Assembly: GCA_963575645.1 (NCBI GenBank)
Contig: OY754470.1
Span: 2,542,001 to 2,606,000, forward strand
Reading direction: 5' to 3'
DNA from: Xanthostigma xanthostigma
Taxonomy: Eukaryota > Arthropoda > Insecta > Raphidioptera > Raphidiidae
Length of the DNA: 64,000 nt
The notes under the pieces were generated by a model, which was not told where the DNA came from, did not search any database, and saw only the letters and a program-made list of their open reading frames with translations. Shown piece after piece: positions 1 through 15,100 of the stretch; within the stretch, counting starts at the first letter, position 1; every line of letters starts with the position of its first letter. Both the position numbers and the translations under genes were made by a program.

Positions 1-138
1 TTGATCAGTATCTTCAGCTCGAACTTGAAGAATTGGCGATGGGGGATTTAAGGATAAATTTTCAACAATGTTTGCTCGGTAACTATGTTGCGTAAAAATT
101 GGAGGATTATCATTAACGTCTAATATTTTTATATGCAC
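1..138 (-). CDS. Cad87A: Cad87A exon cut by the window edge: end of EC10 and start of EC11
   Basis: 46 codons visible, VHIKILDVNDNPPIFTQHSY... to ...VRAEDTDQ, with a canonical DVNDNPPIF linker. Acceptor TATTTTTCAG. The exon continues to the left of base 1. The rest of the protein, including the membrane segment, lies outside the window. Confidence 0.9.
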   Translation of the reverse strand, partial: MHIKILDVNDNPPIFTQHSYRANIVENLSLNPPSPILQVRAEDTDQ

Positions 139-3100
139 CTGAAAAATACAATAAAGTATTAAGAATTTTATTCAAAATCCATACAAAATTTAAGTGAAAA
201 TTGACTTACAGGCACGGCAACAGATCTTTTAAAATTTTCAGGCGCCTGATCGCTAGCGATAACCTGTATTGTGATGTCACTCATTGCTTCCCTGTCTAAA
301 AGACCAGGATTTTCGACGGTTATAACACCTGTTTCCCTGTCAATATTGAAATCTGAACTGTGTTCTCCATCTAATGAGTAAGTCACTTTTCCGAAATCAT
401 CTTTGTCATCATCGACTGCTTTCACTGTTATTAAAGACGTTCCGGCAGGTGAATTTTCTTTTATTGTTGTTTCATATTCAGATTTTTCAAATACTGGATC
501 CATGTCATTGATGTTGAGGACATTGACGTGAACATTAGCCGTTGCGGAAAGTTGAGGAATACCGGAATCGTAAGCGATCACCGTGAAATTCAAAGAATTT
601 ATTTCTTCATAATTGATCCTTTTTTTAATTTTTACAATGCCTGAAAACCGAAAGTTTAATTTCAAGTTCAACTAATGATGACGACACGTTTGAACGAAAA
701 TTGTGAAAAAACATAGGGAAAAAAACTTACCAGTCACATTATCAATAACAAAATATTGACTTTCAGGATTGATTTCATATCCAGCAATATTAGAATCTTC
801 ATCTGTAGCTGTGAAAGTCGTAACAACAGTATCAACCGGTTGTTCCTCCAATAAATCCAAATTGTAATTGGGGTTCGATTTTGTCCACGGAGCTTTGAAA
901 ACCGGTGCAAAATCATTAACATCAACAATGGTAATAATTAATGTACCTGAAACCAAATTATAAATCGACATAAAGTGAAATAGTTGTACGTTGACACATT
1001 TCCCTAAAGCAATAGAATATTCGAGATGAAAGGGTTCGTGTGGCCTTACCTTGAGCTTGTTGTACTTCAGGGGCGGTAATATCGGTAACGGTAACGGTCA
1101 TTCTTACAACAGCGGCAACATCTCGCTGTAACGGTTTCGAAACAGACACTTGTCCTGTTGCTTTGTCAATTAAGAAAAATTCTTTGAAAATCTCGTTATC
1201 AACAACCTGTTTGCCGTTCTTGTCAACAGCAGTAATTGGTTCGGCCGACGCGAAATTCAAAGAGTCTGTCGAATTTATATCAGGATCTATTGCGGTCAAA
1301 GTGTGAACTATTGTATCAACTTTAGCATCCTCAGATACCTGTAAAAAATCATATTTTTAAAACAGAGCGTCATAGGACGTATGATCTTTAGGTTACTAGG
1401 CAAGTATTCTACCACGACGCCAACTTAGCTTAATGCCAGTTTTTATAGTATACAGTGTAGGCGTTTGTTTCATTATTAATTTCAAGAATCAATTTGAACC
1501 TAACGTGCTAAAAGAAATTTTACTTCAAAATTGTTTTGTAACTTACTTCGGCCCTTTGCGTTGCAGGAGTAAAGTACGGAAACTTATCATTGACGTTCAA
1601 AACACTGACAGTCAACGTTGTCGTGCCAGTTAGACTAGGTGTTCCTTGATCAACGGCAATAATTTCTATGTTGTAGGTATTGCGTCTATCGTAATCAAGT
1701 TTTGACGCAACGCTAACAATGCCTAATGTTTCATTTATACTAAAATCATCAAAAGCGCCTTTTTGGATCCGATATTTTATTTCGGCATTTATACCACTGT
1801 CTGCATCCACTGCCATTGTATGTTCCACGGACGTTCCTACAAATTAAATTTTATTGTACACTTTAATAATTTTATGGTCGTGGTGAGGTACTATCATTTT
1901 ACATCCAGTAAAAATGTTTAAATATTTACCAATTGGTGCGTTTTCCGCTACCGAGGCGACATAATTTTCTTCTTCAAATGTAGGAGCGTTATTATTAACA
2001 TCGTGAACAGTTATGTTAACCAGACAAGTGCTTGTAAATTTTCCATCAAATGCCTGGAAAATAAATATAAATCGCATTATTCTAATTGAAAATAGATTAT
2101 TGTAAGAAGTACTGATTCTGAGTGTTCCCATGCGGATCTAAATATGCAACACCAGTTTTCTAAAACGTTCGCCATATTCCTGGTGTTCAAAAATCAGTTA
2201 TGCCGTAGAAACGAGCATTTACTGTACGTATATTAATTATGGAATATATTGAGCGATGCGTTATCTCCCTACAAATACATAAGCCGTACTAAAATACCTC
2301 TATTGTAAGTATTATTGAATCCCTTGTATTGTTCGTCATATCCAATCCCATCGGATTAGCGACACTGATTTTTCCTGTATGCGAATCAATTGAAAACAAA
2401 TCGTTTATATTGCCACCTATAATTGAATACACAATTTCCGATATTTTATCTGCATCCCTTGCTTGTATTACAAGCTCAGGTTCAAATTTCATCGCCCCTT
2501 CATCTATTACAGCACGGTAATTCTGATTCATAAAGGTCGGTGGGTTGTCGTTGCTGTCTACGAGAGTTATTCTTAAAGGCACAATAGTCGTTTGTCCTTT
2601 GCCGTTATCGTCTGTAGCCTGCAAAAATAAGATATTTTCAAACTTTGGAAGTAGTTAAACACATTTGTTATAATTTAAAAAAATACATAGAAAAAAATCG
2701 ACAGACATTTATTTGTTTCTGATATTTTAATAGAAATATTATAGCAACTGGCATATGGTAAATACGTCCTTGGGTAAAACAAGCACTACAGCCAGTTCGG
2801 GTTTCTGAGGATTTGAGTTCAATATTTTTACGCACCTTGTATGACAAAAAATAAACTGGTCTCGTCTCAAAATCCAAACAATCTCCATGACCTGGAGTTT
2901 CGCATGGAGCAACCGTTATTACACCAGTTCTGTTATTGACGATAAATCTATCGGCTCCATTACCAAACAGTTGATAAACGATACCGTTCTCGCCAAAAGA
3001 TCCACTATCCCTGTCCTTTGCAGTGATTGTGGTGATCACTGTACCGGCAGATGCTGTTTCCGAAATTCTGGCGGAATACGCTTCGTCTGTGAAGATTGGG

Positions 3101-6100
3101 GCATTGTCATTTGCATCAATTATACTGACTGTTACAGTTGCCGTTGATGATAAACGAGGATTTGTGTACACTTCTTCAGCAACGACCTAAGAATTAAGAC
3201 TTGTTCATTAACCTATCTTCGTACATATTCGATCACTTATTAAATGACCAAGATTTTGGGGTTCAACGATCCCAAATCGTCAGTTTGATGACGGTTTGGA
3301 ATCGTCATGCGAGCTATAAAGGAATGTAAGAAATTACCAGAATAATAAATTTCCGTTGATTGGGGTCTTCGTAATCCAGAGAGCCATTCGTAACGCGTAT
3401 GCTGACTGACGTGGATCCTGTAGCCATTGTTGGTTCCACAGCAAATGCTTCCGACACGTCCTCCAATCTCAGGGAAAATACTGAATTACTTCCCTAAAAG
3501 CAATAAAGAATCACATTTTTCGCAATTATTGATGGTTGCGAGATTTGCGTTGAAAAATTATGTGGAAATAATTTAAAAATAAAAGAACAAAAATACTTTC
3601 TGTGGTTCAGGTCCATATCAAACTGTAATAAAGGGCAGTATAACGAAATACTTACAACATCCGGATCTTTGACTGTCATATCTAAATGCGGTAAAAGCGT
3701 ACCATTCGGCACATTTTCTGGAATTTCGACATGATATTCTCGATGGTTAAACGAAGGTGGTTCATCATTAACATCTTTAATAGTTACAGTTGCTTCCGTA
3801 GTGGTTACTGTTAAAGGATCATTTCCAGCAACACCATCAACCATCTCGCGAGCCTGAAAAATGATTTTGAATAAAATTGACTAGTAGTATTAGTTTTTGA
3901 GGAAATATAAAGAATTCGATTAATCACTTTAAAGCCATTACCCTTATTGTTAGCGTAAGAACACCTGTTGAATCCTCTAAAGCTTCTTTGTCTAACGGTT
4001 TCGCTGTTCTTAATTCGCCTGTTATAGCATCCAACAAAAAATAATCCATTGGATCTGAAAATCAAAAGAAGGATGTAAAAATAATAATTAAAATTTAATG
4101 TGGTTGATGAATTTCTAGAAACTTCTTAAAGATAGACAGACGAACGGAGTATGGAATCTCACCCAGCTTTCATTTCATGCAAAATCTTAATAATATATTA
4201 TAAGTCTCTGAAAGAACCAAAAAAAAATATTAGTTATTGTGACAACATTTCAAAAATGATCACAACAACAACAATAGTGAATTAAAACATTTAATTTTCC
4301 TTTGGATTGTAATTCGTTCCTAGTACATCGACACACAGCGTCTTTATTTGAGAACACATTCCATTTGAGAAAAAAGAACGAGATCGATAATGTAAATTAG
4401 GTATGTCTTACTTGTAACAAGTTCATAGACGACCTTCCGAGGCATTCCTCTATCACCATCTCGAGCATGAACAGTCATAACCAAGTTATTAACTGGAGCG
4501 TCTTCTTCTACAACACCAGTAAGTGAACCAGTAAATACTGGTGGCGTATTCTGAACATCGCCTACTTTAATTTCAACGCTTGCTGAACTGTTCAAATTAC
4601 CGTCCTAGAAAGAGAACCACTTATAAATTAGAAATCGATTCTCAAATAACATGAGTTTTACCAAACGTAATACCAAGGACTTTCGAAAGATTCAAATACA
4701 CTCTGTAGTCAATAGGGTCGTTTAACGTTAGAATATATATATTTCAACCTTTTTTTTGAGAATTTTTCGGAAGGTTGTTGCGCAATAAAATAATCTCAAG
4801 TGTGTGCATTGTTTAATGTAATGTTAAACATAGAGATCATTCCGTTATGGAAATGATGTCAACTATGGAGCTGGTCAATCAGTTACAGCTGACTAAATCC
4901 CGCCCGCGTTAAAAGTAATCTCATGTCGACCGTTTTGCGATCTTGCTCTTTTACATGGCTGTTGTAAAATGTTCAACAGCCTCAGTTTAAGAGTATGACA
5001 TGTTGGATGACTATTTACTAGTAACTTTACTAGTAACTTTCAACTCTTCCGGTTAATGTAATCAAATATATTTAATGGCTAAGTTTACTAATATTACATT
5101 TATGATTTAAATGAAACGGAAAAAATGTAAATATACTATTCCTAACCGAAGCTTCTAGTAGAAGTTGATAAAATTGTTTATCATTGTAATCCAAGTTTTC
5201 CTTTAACACGATAGCTCCTTCATAAGTGCTCTGGCTGGATGACAAACTTACGACTTCAAATTTTGTACATACTTCTGCAAACTGAAAAATACGAAAAAAC
5301 TCTTTTAGATATAACGCTTTTAATTTAAGTACTTAATGCAAAGTACAATAATTTATACGAATGTTATAATTTATAGTAATTCGACATTTCATTTTTCGAT
5401 TACGGAAAAAAAACTAACCTGTGGCATGTCTGAACATTTAACTTCAATAGCATCACCAACCGAATCTGGATCTTCAACATGAATACCTTTAAAAATAGTT
5501 GTTCCAACAGGTGTATCCTCTGGAACGGTTGTTTCATAGGGTACCTGAAATGAAAATTAAACATGCATATCTTCACTGAGAACAATTCAGACTAGACAAG
5601 AGAGCTGCTACATATAACGGCACTACTCCAAAGTTTCCACAACCCTAAATCCGTATAAAAGGAAAATACAAATCTAAACTAAGAACATTATTGTGGAAAA
5701 ATGTTATTCATGCTTTCTTTCGTTCATTTAATTTAAGAAAATATTTGAATTCAAAAGCTCAACTGTGAATATGTCAATAAAGTACGTAAGTTACTGGTTT
5801 ATTTGTATACAATTTTATAAAAATAAAATGTTAAAAATATTTAGAAATTAGTTTCAATAAAAATACTTACATCCTTAAACATGGGAGCATTATCATTTTC
5901 GTCGAGGATAATGAAGGAAATCGGGACCTCCACTATATTATTGGCATGGGGTCCTCCACCCTCTACTTCATCTTCTAAGGTCACTAAGAATTTCAAAGTG
6001 TCGTTTACCTGCAAAAAAAACTTATCGTTAAAATATTGCCTTGTTGGATATTAAGATTATATTTATGTCCACCGAGGACATAAGTGTCTGCCATAATTGT

Positions 6101-9100
6101 CCACCGTGGACAGTGCCGTAACCAGCCTTTTATGTGCCCGGTGCGAACTTCTATAAATATGTTCTAATCTTAAAACTTCGTCCTGGTCTGGTAATTTCTA
6201 CGCCCCTCCAGGGTCTGCGCCCTGTGCCTGGGCACCGCCCTAGCTACGGCACTGTTTATAATACATTGTCTGTATGTTTGAGACATTGCTCTACACTGTG
6301 TTTGCGTCTATTTTTATCTTTGAGTCGCTGTCTTTCCCATCGCCATTTTCAAACACATACATTTCTTTTCTCTTTTAGTTATACAAACAGCTCATGCTTA
6401 CGTTATAAAAAAAATATCACACGCACATTCGCACCGAAAGCGGTGTACACTATTGTGCAAACGAAAACATACAATACATTTAAGTCTTCAAGTCGGCATG
6501 ACGAAACCCTTATGAGATAGTTTCACACACCTAGAAGACAACAGACGCTAATACCTTAATTATCGGACGTGTCCAGAGAAAATAATAAATAAAAATATTA
6601 ACTATTGGCTGCGAACGTCTTTTGGGTCAGTATAATAATTTAATATTAGCGTGAGTATTTGAATTTTTCAGAAATTAATATTTTTATGCTTAATAATTTT
6701 TCATAGATTTCAATCAAGTTTACCGTACCCCTCGATGAAATTATTAATAGGGACAATTAGAAGTAAATCGGAATCTTGATTTGTCCACAACTGTATCGTT
6801 ATATTATTTTTACTTTAAATGTTACATTTATATTTTAAAATGTTTACTTTTATATTATGTAAAGTGCTTATTGATTTGTATTAAACGATTCATATTTTTA
6901 TATTTCAAAGTTTTAATAGCCAGGCAGTATAAATAAAGATTTTATTATTATTTATAACTGACTATATCCGTTTTTACTCGGCGTTGGGTTACGGTGTCTT
7001 ATTTATTGCCAAATAACGAGTATAATGTAATTGTATCGTAAAAAATAGCACGTTAAGATCGTACGAAATTGGTGATCGCCTCCATCGCCTCGCTCGGGCG
7101 ACAAACTTCACACTCGTCGCAGTCGCCCTTATAACACAATGTACTGTTGTGTGTTAGTACTCGCTTAACTAAAAAATGGCCTAAGCATTAGTTTGTACGC
7201 TGTTGTAAATATAGAGGATCCGCATATAATAAAGAATGCATTACGCAAAGCAGGATGACGATGTGGTATGGAATAATTTCCAAGCCGTTTGCGTCGTTGC
7301 TCTATATAGCTCCTGCTGTATACAGCTCCAGCTGTAAGCTCATACACACATTTGTATACGCTCGTCTATCTACTACCCTCCTTGGCGTTCCAGTAAAATC
7401 GGACAACTTTTCAAATAATTCTAAAATTATTTGATCGGTAACTCAAAAAATATTATATAAAAATTATAAAAAAAAATGTAGGTGAAATTTTGTTGAAAGT
7501 GGTATGAATTTATTTTATTAATAAACACCGAGCGGAGTGACGTAGTGGTGAGAGCACTAGACTCTCATTCGGAGGAGATACCGGGTTCGAATCCCGGCGG
7601 GGGCAGATGTGGCCGGGACTTTTTCCTGCTGCCTCTCGCCGAGAAACGGTAATTCCTGTACCCGCCATCTTGTTGAGGTTCTCCATGGTTTCCCTCAATA
7701 ATTCCAGATAAATATCGAGATGGTTCTTTATTCAAGGCCATGGCCGATTACCTGTAAATCTGCTATGCTCAAAATATGCCTACTTTATCCTAATGTCCTA
7801 AAATCTCTTCAGTCGCCCATTGCTATTAATTAAGTGGAAGTGGAAGTAAAAAATGACGGGAAGTGTGATAGATAGAAAATAGTAATGGTGCGAATGGCGT
7901 CTGTTAGGACATAGAGTCGAGAAATGGACGTTAAACGTATAATAATTATTATTATTATTTTACTAGTAAACAATAGAACAGACCGGGGCAGCTTGTCTGT
8001 CACAAAGTTAATAACTTTTCCGGTAGAATGCGCTAGCTATTAAAGTATTATGTAAGCACAACTTCAGTAGGTCAAATATTCAAATCCAATCTATTCAAGT
8101 AAATTTTAGTGTCATTCGGTGTTTTTATTCCCAACGTTTTGATTTAATGTGACTAAACGATCATATTTAAAAAAAATATATATATTTATCAATTAAAAAA
8201 GAAATTACAAATACCTAAATAAAGTAATAACCTGCTCCATTCTCACTTAAATACGGTTAAAGATCAGGTGTTGATATTAAAAAAAATTCAATTTCGAAAG
8301 TAAGAACAAATCATATGTGAAAAATGTGATAAACTGCTCCGGGTCTCCCCTAAACTAGGTAATATTTCCGGCACACACTGTACGCACATAAGCAGGTTCT
8401 GAGAAGAAACGCGTTGATATTTAATGAGGGGTGTCAAAGTGAGGAGACGTACGCACTGGTGAGTTTTGTCATACTAAAAGGGATGGTCCCTTGGGATAGC
8501 CACAGACTCTGTCCTTTCAGTACATTTAGCTGGAGTAAAATAAACCACTATTCAATTTCAAATGCATGACTCTACACACAACTTTAGTAAATATTATTTG
8601 GAATTTCAAAACAACATAATTCGTTTCGATTTTTCCGCTCATTTATATACAAACTTATTAAAAACAAATATACAATGTTGTAACGTTGTTAAAACAAGTC
8701 TACCAGCTTGCAACATTATACGTATATACGTGACATGTTTCTATTGTGATTACTGGAAAGAGAAAGTTTTTTAGAACTTTTAAAACATACATGCTTGTAT
8801 TTAACTAGAAAACTTTCCAAAATGAGCTCCTTACAAGGGACAGGCCATTTTTTCTTGTAAATATTAAGCACAGAAGGAAATCTCACCATTCTTACCTATT
8901 AATCATTATTAATGTTTCGTAGAAATAACACAAAAAGAATCCACCGAATATAATGGTGGAAAAACGGGTATTACGCGGTGGAGGGATGGGCTTCGTTATC
9001 TTGAAAAATCATTAATTGTTTTAATTATGTCGTAGTCATCTCCAACATATTATAATAAACAGTAATTTTTTTGCAAAAAAAAATTTACACATTTTATTAA

Positions 9101-12100
9101 CACAAAAAAAAATTGGTTGTCTGTAAAGTCGGTTTACGGACGATAGTTTTACGTGATAACGTATTCCGTAATACATAACCTAAATTCTACATATAATAAT
9201 TATAATAATTCGAATCTATGATATTGCATCTTTCGCTTCAAATTTAGGTTAATTTTATTTATTAAATTACTCACCACCTATAAAAATAATTTTTTTTATT
9301 AACTTTCTTTTCTCCGTATTTATTTAAGTCTCAAAGATTAACTGTCATAATATTTAGAAAACAATTGTTTTATTGTTTAAGTATATAAAATTCCAAAACC
9401 TACTTACAATATTTAAGTATTTTCATATGTCAAAAAATTGATTTTTATAATGATAAAATTTGTAAGAAAACGATTTTTTCGAGAGATGAGACCTAGCTAA
9501 AACGATTTTTTGCCCCCCCAAAATCCCTTTTCAGTAAATTTCATCCAAATCGTTAGGGCCGTTTTCGAGAAAAGCACGCACAGGGTCAGGCGGAACGTTA
9601 CGCGTTACGAACGTTAGGAACGTTACACTTTTTCGTGCATGCAGCCGGTGTTTTATCAATTTATAAGATTGGTGATTCATCAATTTATAAGACGTTATCA
9701 CGTCAAAAAAAAATAAAGTGAAGCCCGCTCCACCTCCATATATCTGGTGTGAGTGGCGATTTCACGAAATTAGTTGTTTTGGTACATGTGTCACTGTTTA
9801 GGCTTTACTTTATTCGTCCAGAATTAAAAACAAAAACGCAGAACAAATGAAAAACAACAAAGAGACGAACGGTCATGTGACGGTTGCACGCTTTCGAAGT
9901 ACGTGTCAAGAAAACATGTTCCAGCATTCGCCGCCATATTTATATTACACGAGTCAGGGGTGAAATGACTGTATTGCACCGCCCTTATTCTGTCAGTCAT
10001 TCTATATAACCGTAATGTATACAGTGTTGAAGCCAGGGCCGCCGCCAAAGGGAATTGCCGCCTCCCGGTGAGATATTTACATTCCGGGCGTTTATAAAAA
10101 CTACATAAAATTTGACATATGTTTTTAAAATAAAATAAATATTTTCATATTAACGTTTCTCGACTAGAAATAACAAAAGTAATGTAAATAGCGTAAAACC
10201 ACATCGACGATGATGAATGTTTTTTATTAAAGTAAAACTTCTTTAGGCACGCTTGACTTGGAGAGTAAGCTGGTAAATGCCTGACGAAAGCGTTTACGGA
10301 AGTGCATCATCGGACGAGGCGAACGGTGCGTGATCGTTCGAGGCGAACGGTAGTTGAGAGGGAGATATAAGTTAGTGAAGATAGTAAGAGAAAGAGTTAC
10401 GTTTCATATATTGGAAGTTAAGAGGGAGATATAAGTTAGTGAAGATAGAAAGAGAGAGAGTTACGTTTCGTATATTACTGTAGGGCCAAGAGAGAGAGGT
10501 GCGCTTTTTTATTTTATTTTTTATACAAAATAAAACATGTAAGGCGAAATGTACTATTTGTTTGTATTTCGAATTGACATAAATGTGAAAAAAGGGCCAA
10601 TTTCGACAAAGAACAAGTGGGTTTGCGGAAAAAATGAAGTGTAAAAAGTAAAAAGTAAAGGAAGATTTTTAACTTATTTTAGGAGTAAAATTGTCAATGA
10701 ATTTAAATTAGTCGTTGACACATATAAAAGTTGTTTTTCCATTTTAAAAATCGGAAATACAGACATGAGACGTTACGATGTTGTATTAAGAATGGAACTA
10801 GTGATATAAGAGATAGAGTACCCCAACAAGCCCCAAAGACTACAGTACTCCCAGTGATAAAGCAAGAAAAGTTGTATTAATATAAATATTTATATTTTTT
10901 TAGGCTATAATTTTTTTTCTAATGAAATTTCTGTAAAATTTAGTTCGCCGACTATTCTTTCCAGCATCAAGTAAGACAAACCAAATACGATTTTCGCGAA
11001 AAGCCCATCTTAATTGACTTACTAATTTAGTACATTAATAATCAATTATTATCATAATTTAAGCTTCAATAAACAAATTTTTGTAAGTGGTCCAAAATTG
11101 TCAGTAGCTAATTCAAATTAAATACATTTCTACACAACATTATGCTATTTTTATTTGATGAGGCGTAATTTGTACGAAACTGACAAAAAATATCTACCGT
11201 ATCCCGAAGGAATGAGATAAAACATTATTCTTTCACTTTACACACCAGAACCTCCCGAAAGCTTTTGTAGGATAAAAGTAATACACGCGTAAATATTATA
11301 TTTTCAAATAAAATAGCGTACAGCATTTTGAGAAAAACAGAACGGGATTATATTTAATGAAATGGGGAAAACTGGGCCTGACGTCCCAGAAGTTTAAGCT
11401 TTTATACGTGGAAAAAGGCACGTGTCGCGGTACACACGATCGAAGTGAAACTTCTCATAACAATAATAAATGTTGCGACTGTCTTTACACGATTTCATTT
11501 AAATCATAATTTACATTTTTGACAGTATTTGACGTATTTAACCTTAAAACCGTTACCATGGTTTTGATAAATAAAAGTCATATTTAACGACACATCTTTG
11601 CGTTTCATAACAATCGTTTCTTTTTTGTTTTTTCTAAACAACGAACTACTTTTCCAGCATCAGCAACAAAAGTATACAGTACCATAAAACCATTTAATTA
11701 TTTGGATTTTTTCCCGAACATACTGTTCGGGAAAAAATCCAAATAATAGCCATTTTATCAATAATTTCACTAGTGATTACTGACATTTGATAAAATTGTG
11801 ATTTTTACTGTAGAAAACAAAGACGATACTATCAGATTGTATAACCACAGTAACTATTAGCGATCATGTATCTCATTCTTACTTACTGCTTTAGTGCTTT
11901 ATATAATATCGTCTCTGTCTTACACACAGAATGTTCTATGGACTGTTTTGATTTGATACAATCTGTATATTAAAAAATTTCTTTATTGAGCTATCGTGTT
12001 TTGATGTGTAGCGGAAACTTTTTAATATTCAGTGTCCTGAAGAGATTCGGCTGTGGATTATAAACGTCCGATAACTAAGGTCATTGATATAATGACAAGA

Positions 12101-15100
12101 AGACTAACGCATTGTTTCTATACAGATGTTATAGTTGAAAGTTTAGCAAACAAAGAAAATGAAATAAATGTTGATGTTGTCGTCAGCCTAATTTATAGAT
12201 TCGTATAAAAATTCATCTTACTTTAGATGTATTTTGAGAAACATCCTGTAAATTTATCAACATATTATCTGGGGAGCATATGCCTCTGCTGCGAGATATG
12301 AAGTGGCCATGCGTGCCTGAGAAAAACTTATGGGACAGGCGAATACAATCCAGAAACAGAATTCAAGGTTTTTTCACGGAAGTTGATTTTTTTTTCTCTC
12401 TTGCAACAAAGTACTACTTACATTGGTTGAGTTTTATGAGCCCGTAAATGCCACTGAAAGAGAATATTATACAATATACTTATTATATAGCACATTTATC
12501 AGTGGTCAACAATTGGCGGCCTGCGGTCCGCATTCGGATCTCATTTCAGAAAATTTTGTCGTTTTATAAAGAATCTTAATATTCGAAATTAGAAAAAAAC
12601 CGGCCAAGTGCGAGTCGCACTCGCGCACCGTGGGTTCCGTACAAACTTGTAGGTACGAAAATAGTTCGTCCATCACGGGAATCGAGTCTCGAAGATTATT
12701 CCTGTTTAGCTTTTGGAAAACTGTTGTTTCCATACGTCGACATAGGTCGCGGTCAGTCTATCAACTAAGTGTAGATAGATAGATAGACAATTTATTTGTG
12801 AAGCTATATATACAATATAGATACAAAACGTCATATGCAATGAATAAAATATAAAATGCTAAAATAACTATAAATAATTAAAACTCACTAACTGTATAAT
12901 TGCAATGAGTTCAGATGGACTACCCGAACTGTACTATATACCGTGGCTATGTCTGATAGCTTCGTACCGTGCTGTCTGCGAGAGTTCTCATAATTGTATT
13001 TTAATGTATGTTCGACTATACTGCTGTATAAACGCACCGTTATCGGACGCTTCTTTTGTATTAGAACTGTTACTGTGTCACGGTTTGTGTATGAATACTG
13101 AACAGTACAGAATGTTTTGTGTATAAAAAATTTGAAAAGAAGTTTGACCCCGCTATTTACGAGTTCAAAACGCTCAAAAATATATAAAATATAGCAAGAA
13201 GTTTATTTTTTAGCTCTTCGAGCTCAAAAAAAAACCACTTTGTTACGAAATTTTCGTTCACTATATCTCATGAACAAATGAGCCGATTTTGATGCGGTTT
13301 GCGTCGATCGACGCAGTTTTTTTAACCTAAGAAAGTAAATTATTACAAAAAAATCGATTTGATAAGAATTTTACGAGTAATTATAAAAAATTACTGTTTT
13401 CCTAATTTTTCGTTCACGTTATCTCATGAACAAATGAACCAATTTTGATCTGGTTTGCGGCGATCGACGCAGTTTTTTTAACCTAAGAAAGTAAATTATT
13501 ACAAAAAAATCGATTTGATAAGAATTTTACGAGTAATTATAAAAAATTACTGTTTTCCTAATTTTTCGTTCACGTTATCTCATGAACAAATGAACCAATT
13601 TTGATCTGGTTTGCGGCGATCGACGCAGTTTTTTTAACCTAAGAAAGTAAATTATTACAAAAAAATCGATTTGATAAGAATTTTACGAGTAATTATAAAA
13701 AATTACTGTTTTCCTAATTTTTCGTTCACGTTATCTCATGAACAAATGAACCAATTTTGATCTGGTTTGCGGCGATCGACGCAGTTTTTTTAGCCTAAGA
13801 AAGTAATTTATTACAAAAAAATCGATCTGATAACAATTTTAAGAATCATTTTAAAAAAACACTTTTTTACGATTTTTTCGTTCACGGTATCTCGTGAACG
13901 AATGAACCGATTTTGATGCGGTTTGCGGAAATCGACGCAGTTTGTTAAGGAGAAGAGCTGATTAGATTTTGGAATTATTCGGTTTAGTAGTTTAGAAAAT
14001 ATTTGACAAAAACAAATTTTAAAAATTTTTTGAAACTTGTTTTTTTAAGATTTCTCAAAATTTTTTGGGCCGAATCGTTTCAAATTTTCAGGAAGTCTAA
14101 GTTCACCAAGATCACGCCAGATGCCGCAAACCGCGTTTCAGTCGAACACTCCGTTCAAAAGATACAAAAGGTTTAAATACATACACACACACACATACAT
14201 ACAGCCCTACGGACATCATCGCCAAAATAGTTTTAATAGCTTCCTAGGACCTCAAAACGTCGAGATCTGGCGAAAACTCGATTTTAGAAAATCGGGGTGA
14301 AACCAATAACTTCCCGATTTTTGAAAAAAAAAAAAATTTTTTTTTTTTAAAGCGGGAAGTTAAAAAATGTTTTTTTATTATTTGTTGAAGCGGTAATAGA
14401 AATACTGTGAAAATTTCTAGAGATACAACCCGCTGAGGGACAGACGGACGGACAGCAGAGGCTTAGTAATATGGTCCCGTTGGGCATCCTTCGGGTAAAG
14501 AACCCTAAAAACGATGCCCATAGTTACGAAATTATGTACGAAACACTTGAATTGTAAAGAAATTTTTTTCTCTAAAACAGATTAATTCGGTGATGTGTTA
14601 CAGAAGTGATATGTTGCGGAAAAGACGTAAAGCTCCTATGTCATCTATAATCTATCCTCTTAAGTCAGCTGTCAACATTTTTTTGAAGTTATGTCCGACT
14701 GTCATCTAAACGTTTAGGTATCTCTTGAGAATACAATGACTCAATGTTCTTTTTTTTTAAATTCCATTTCATCTTTTCATTAAAATTACACACACGCAAA
14801 TAAGTAGATATTTTTTTAAGAAGTTGGTAATATTACGTCCTTCTGACAAGTCAACTGTGATACATCCAAGGAGTCTAGTAGAAAGCAGTGAAGAGTGTAC
14901 GTGACATTAGTGCGTGTCGCGCGTTATCGAGAGGAGTGAGCGCGTTCCCTCGGGACTGGAGACGAAGCGTATGGCGTGTCATAAAAAACGCGCCACGTGT
15001 AACTCTATAAGATCTACGCACGTGCGGTCACCGAAAGTGCTTCTCAGAAATTTCAAACTTTTTTATAAACATCTGATAAAATAAAATAATAAATAATAAA

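Noticed and set aside
6134..6520. 128-codon plus-strand open frame inside the Cad87A intron
   Set aside because: It starts in a MITE and runs through low-complexity sequence; the composition is not protein-like.
13253..14030. CRISPR-like array
   Set aside because: The 156-bp period has no repeat/spacer structure; all of each unit is repeated, and the genome is eukaryotic.
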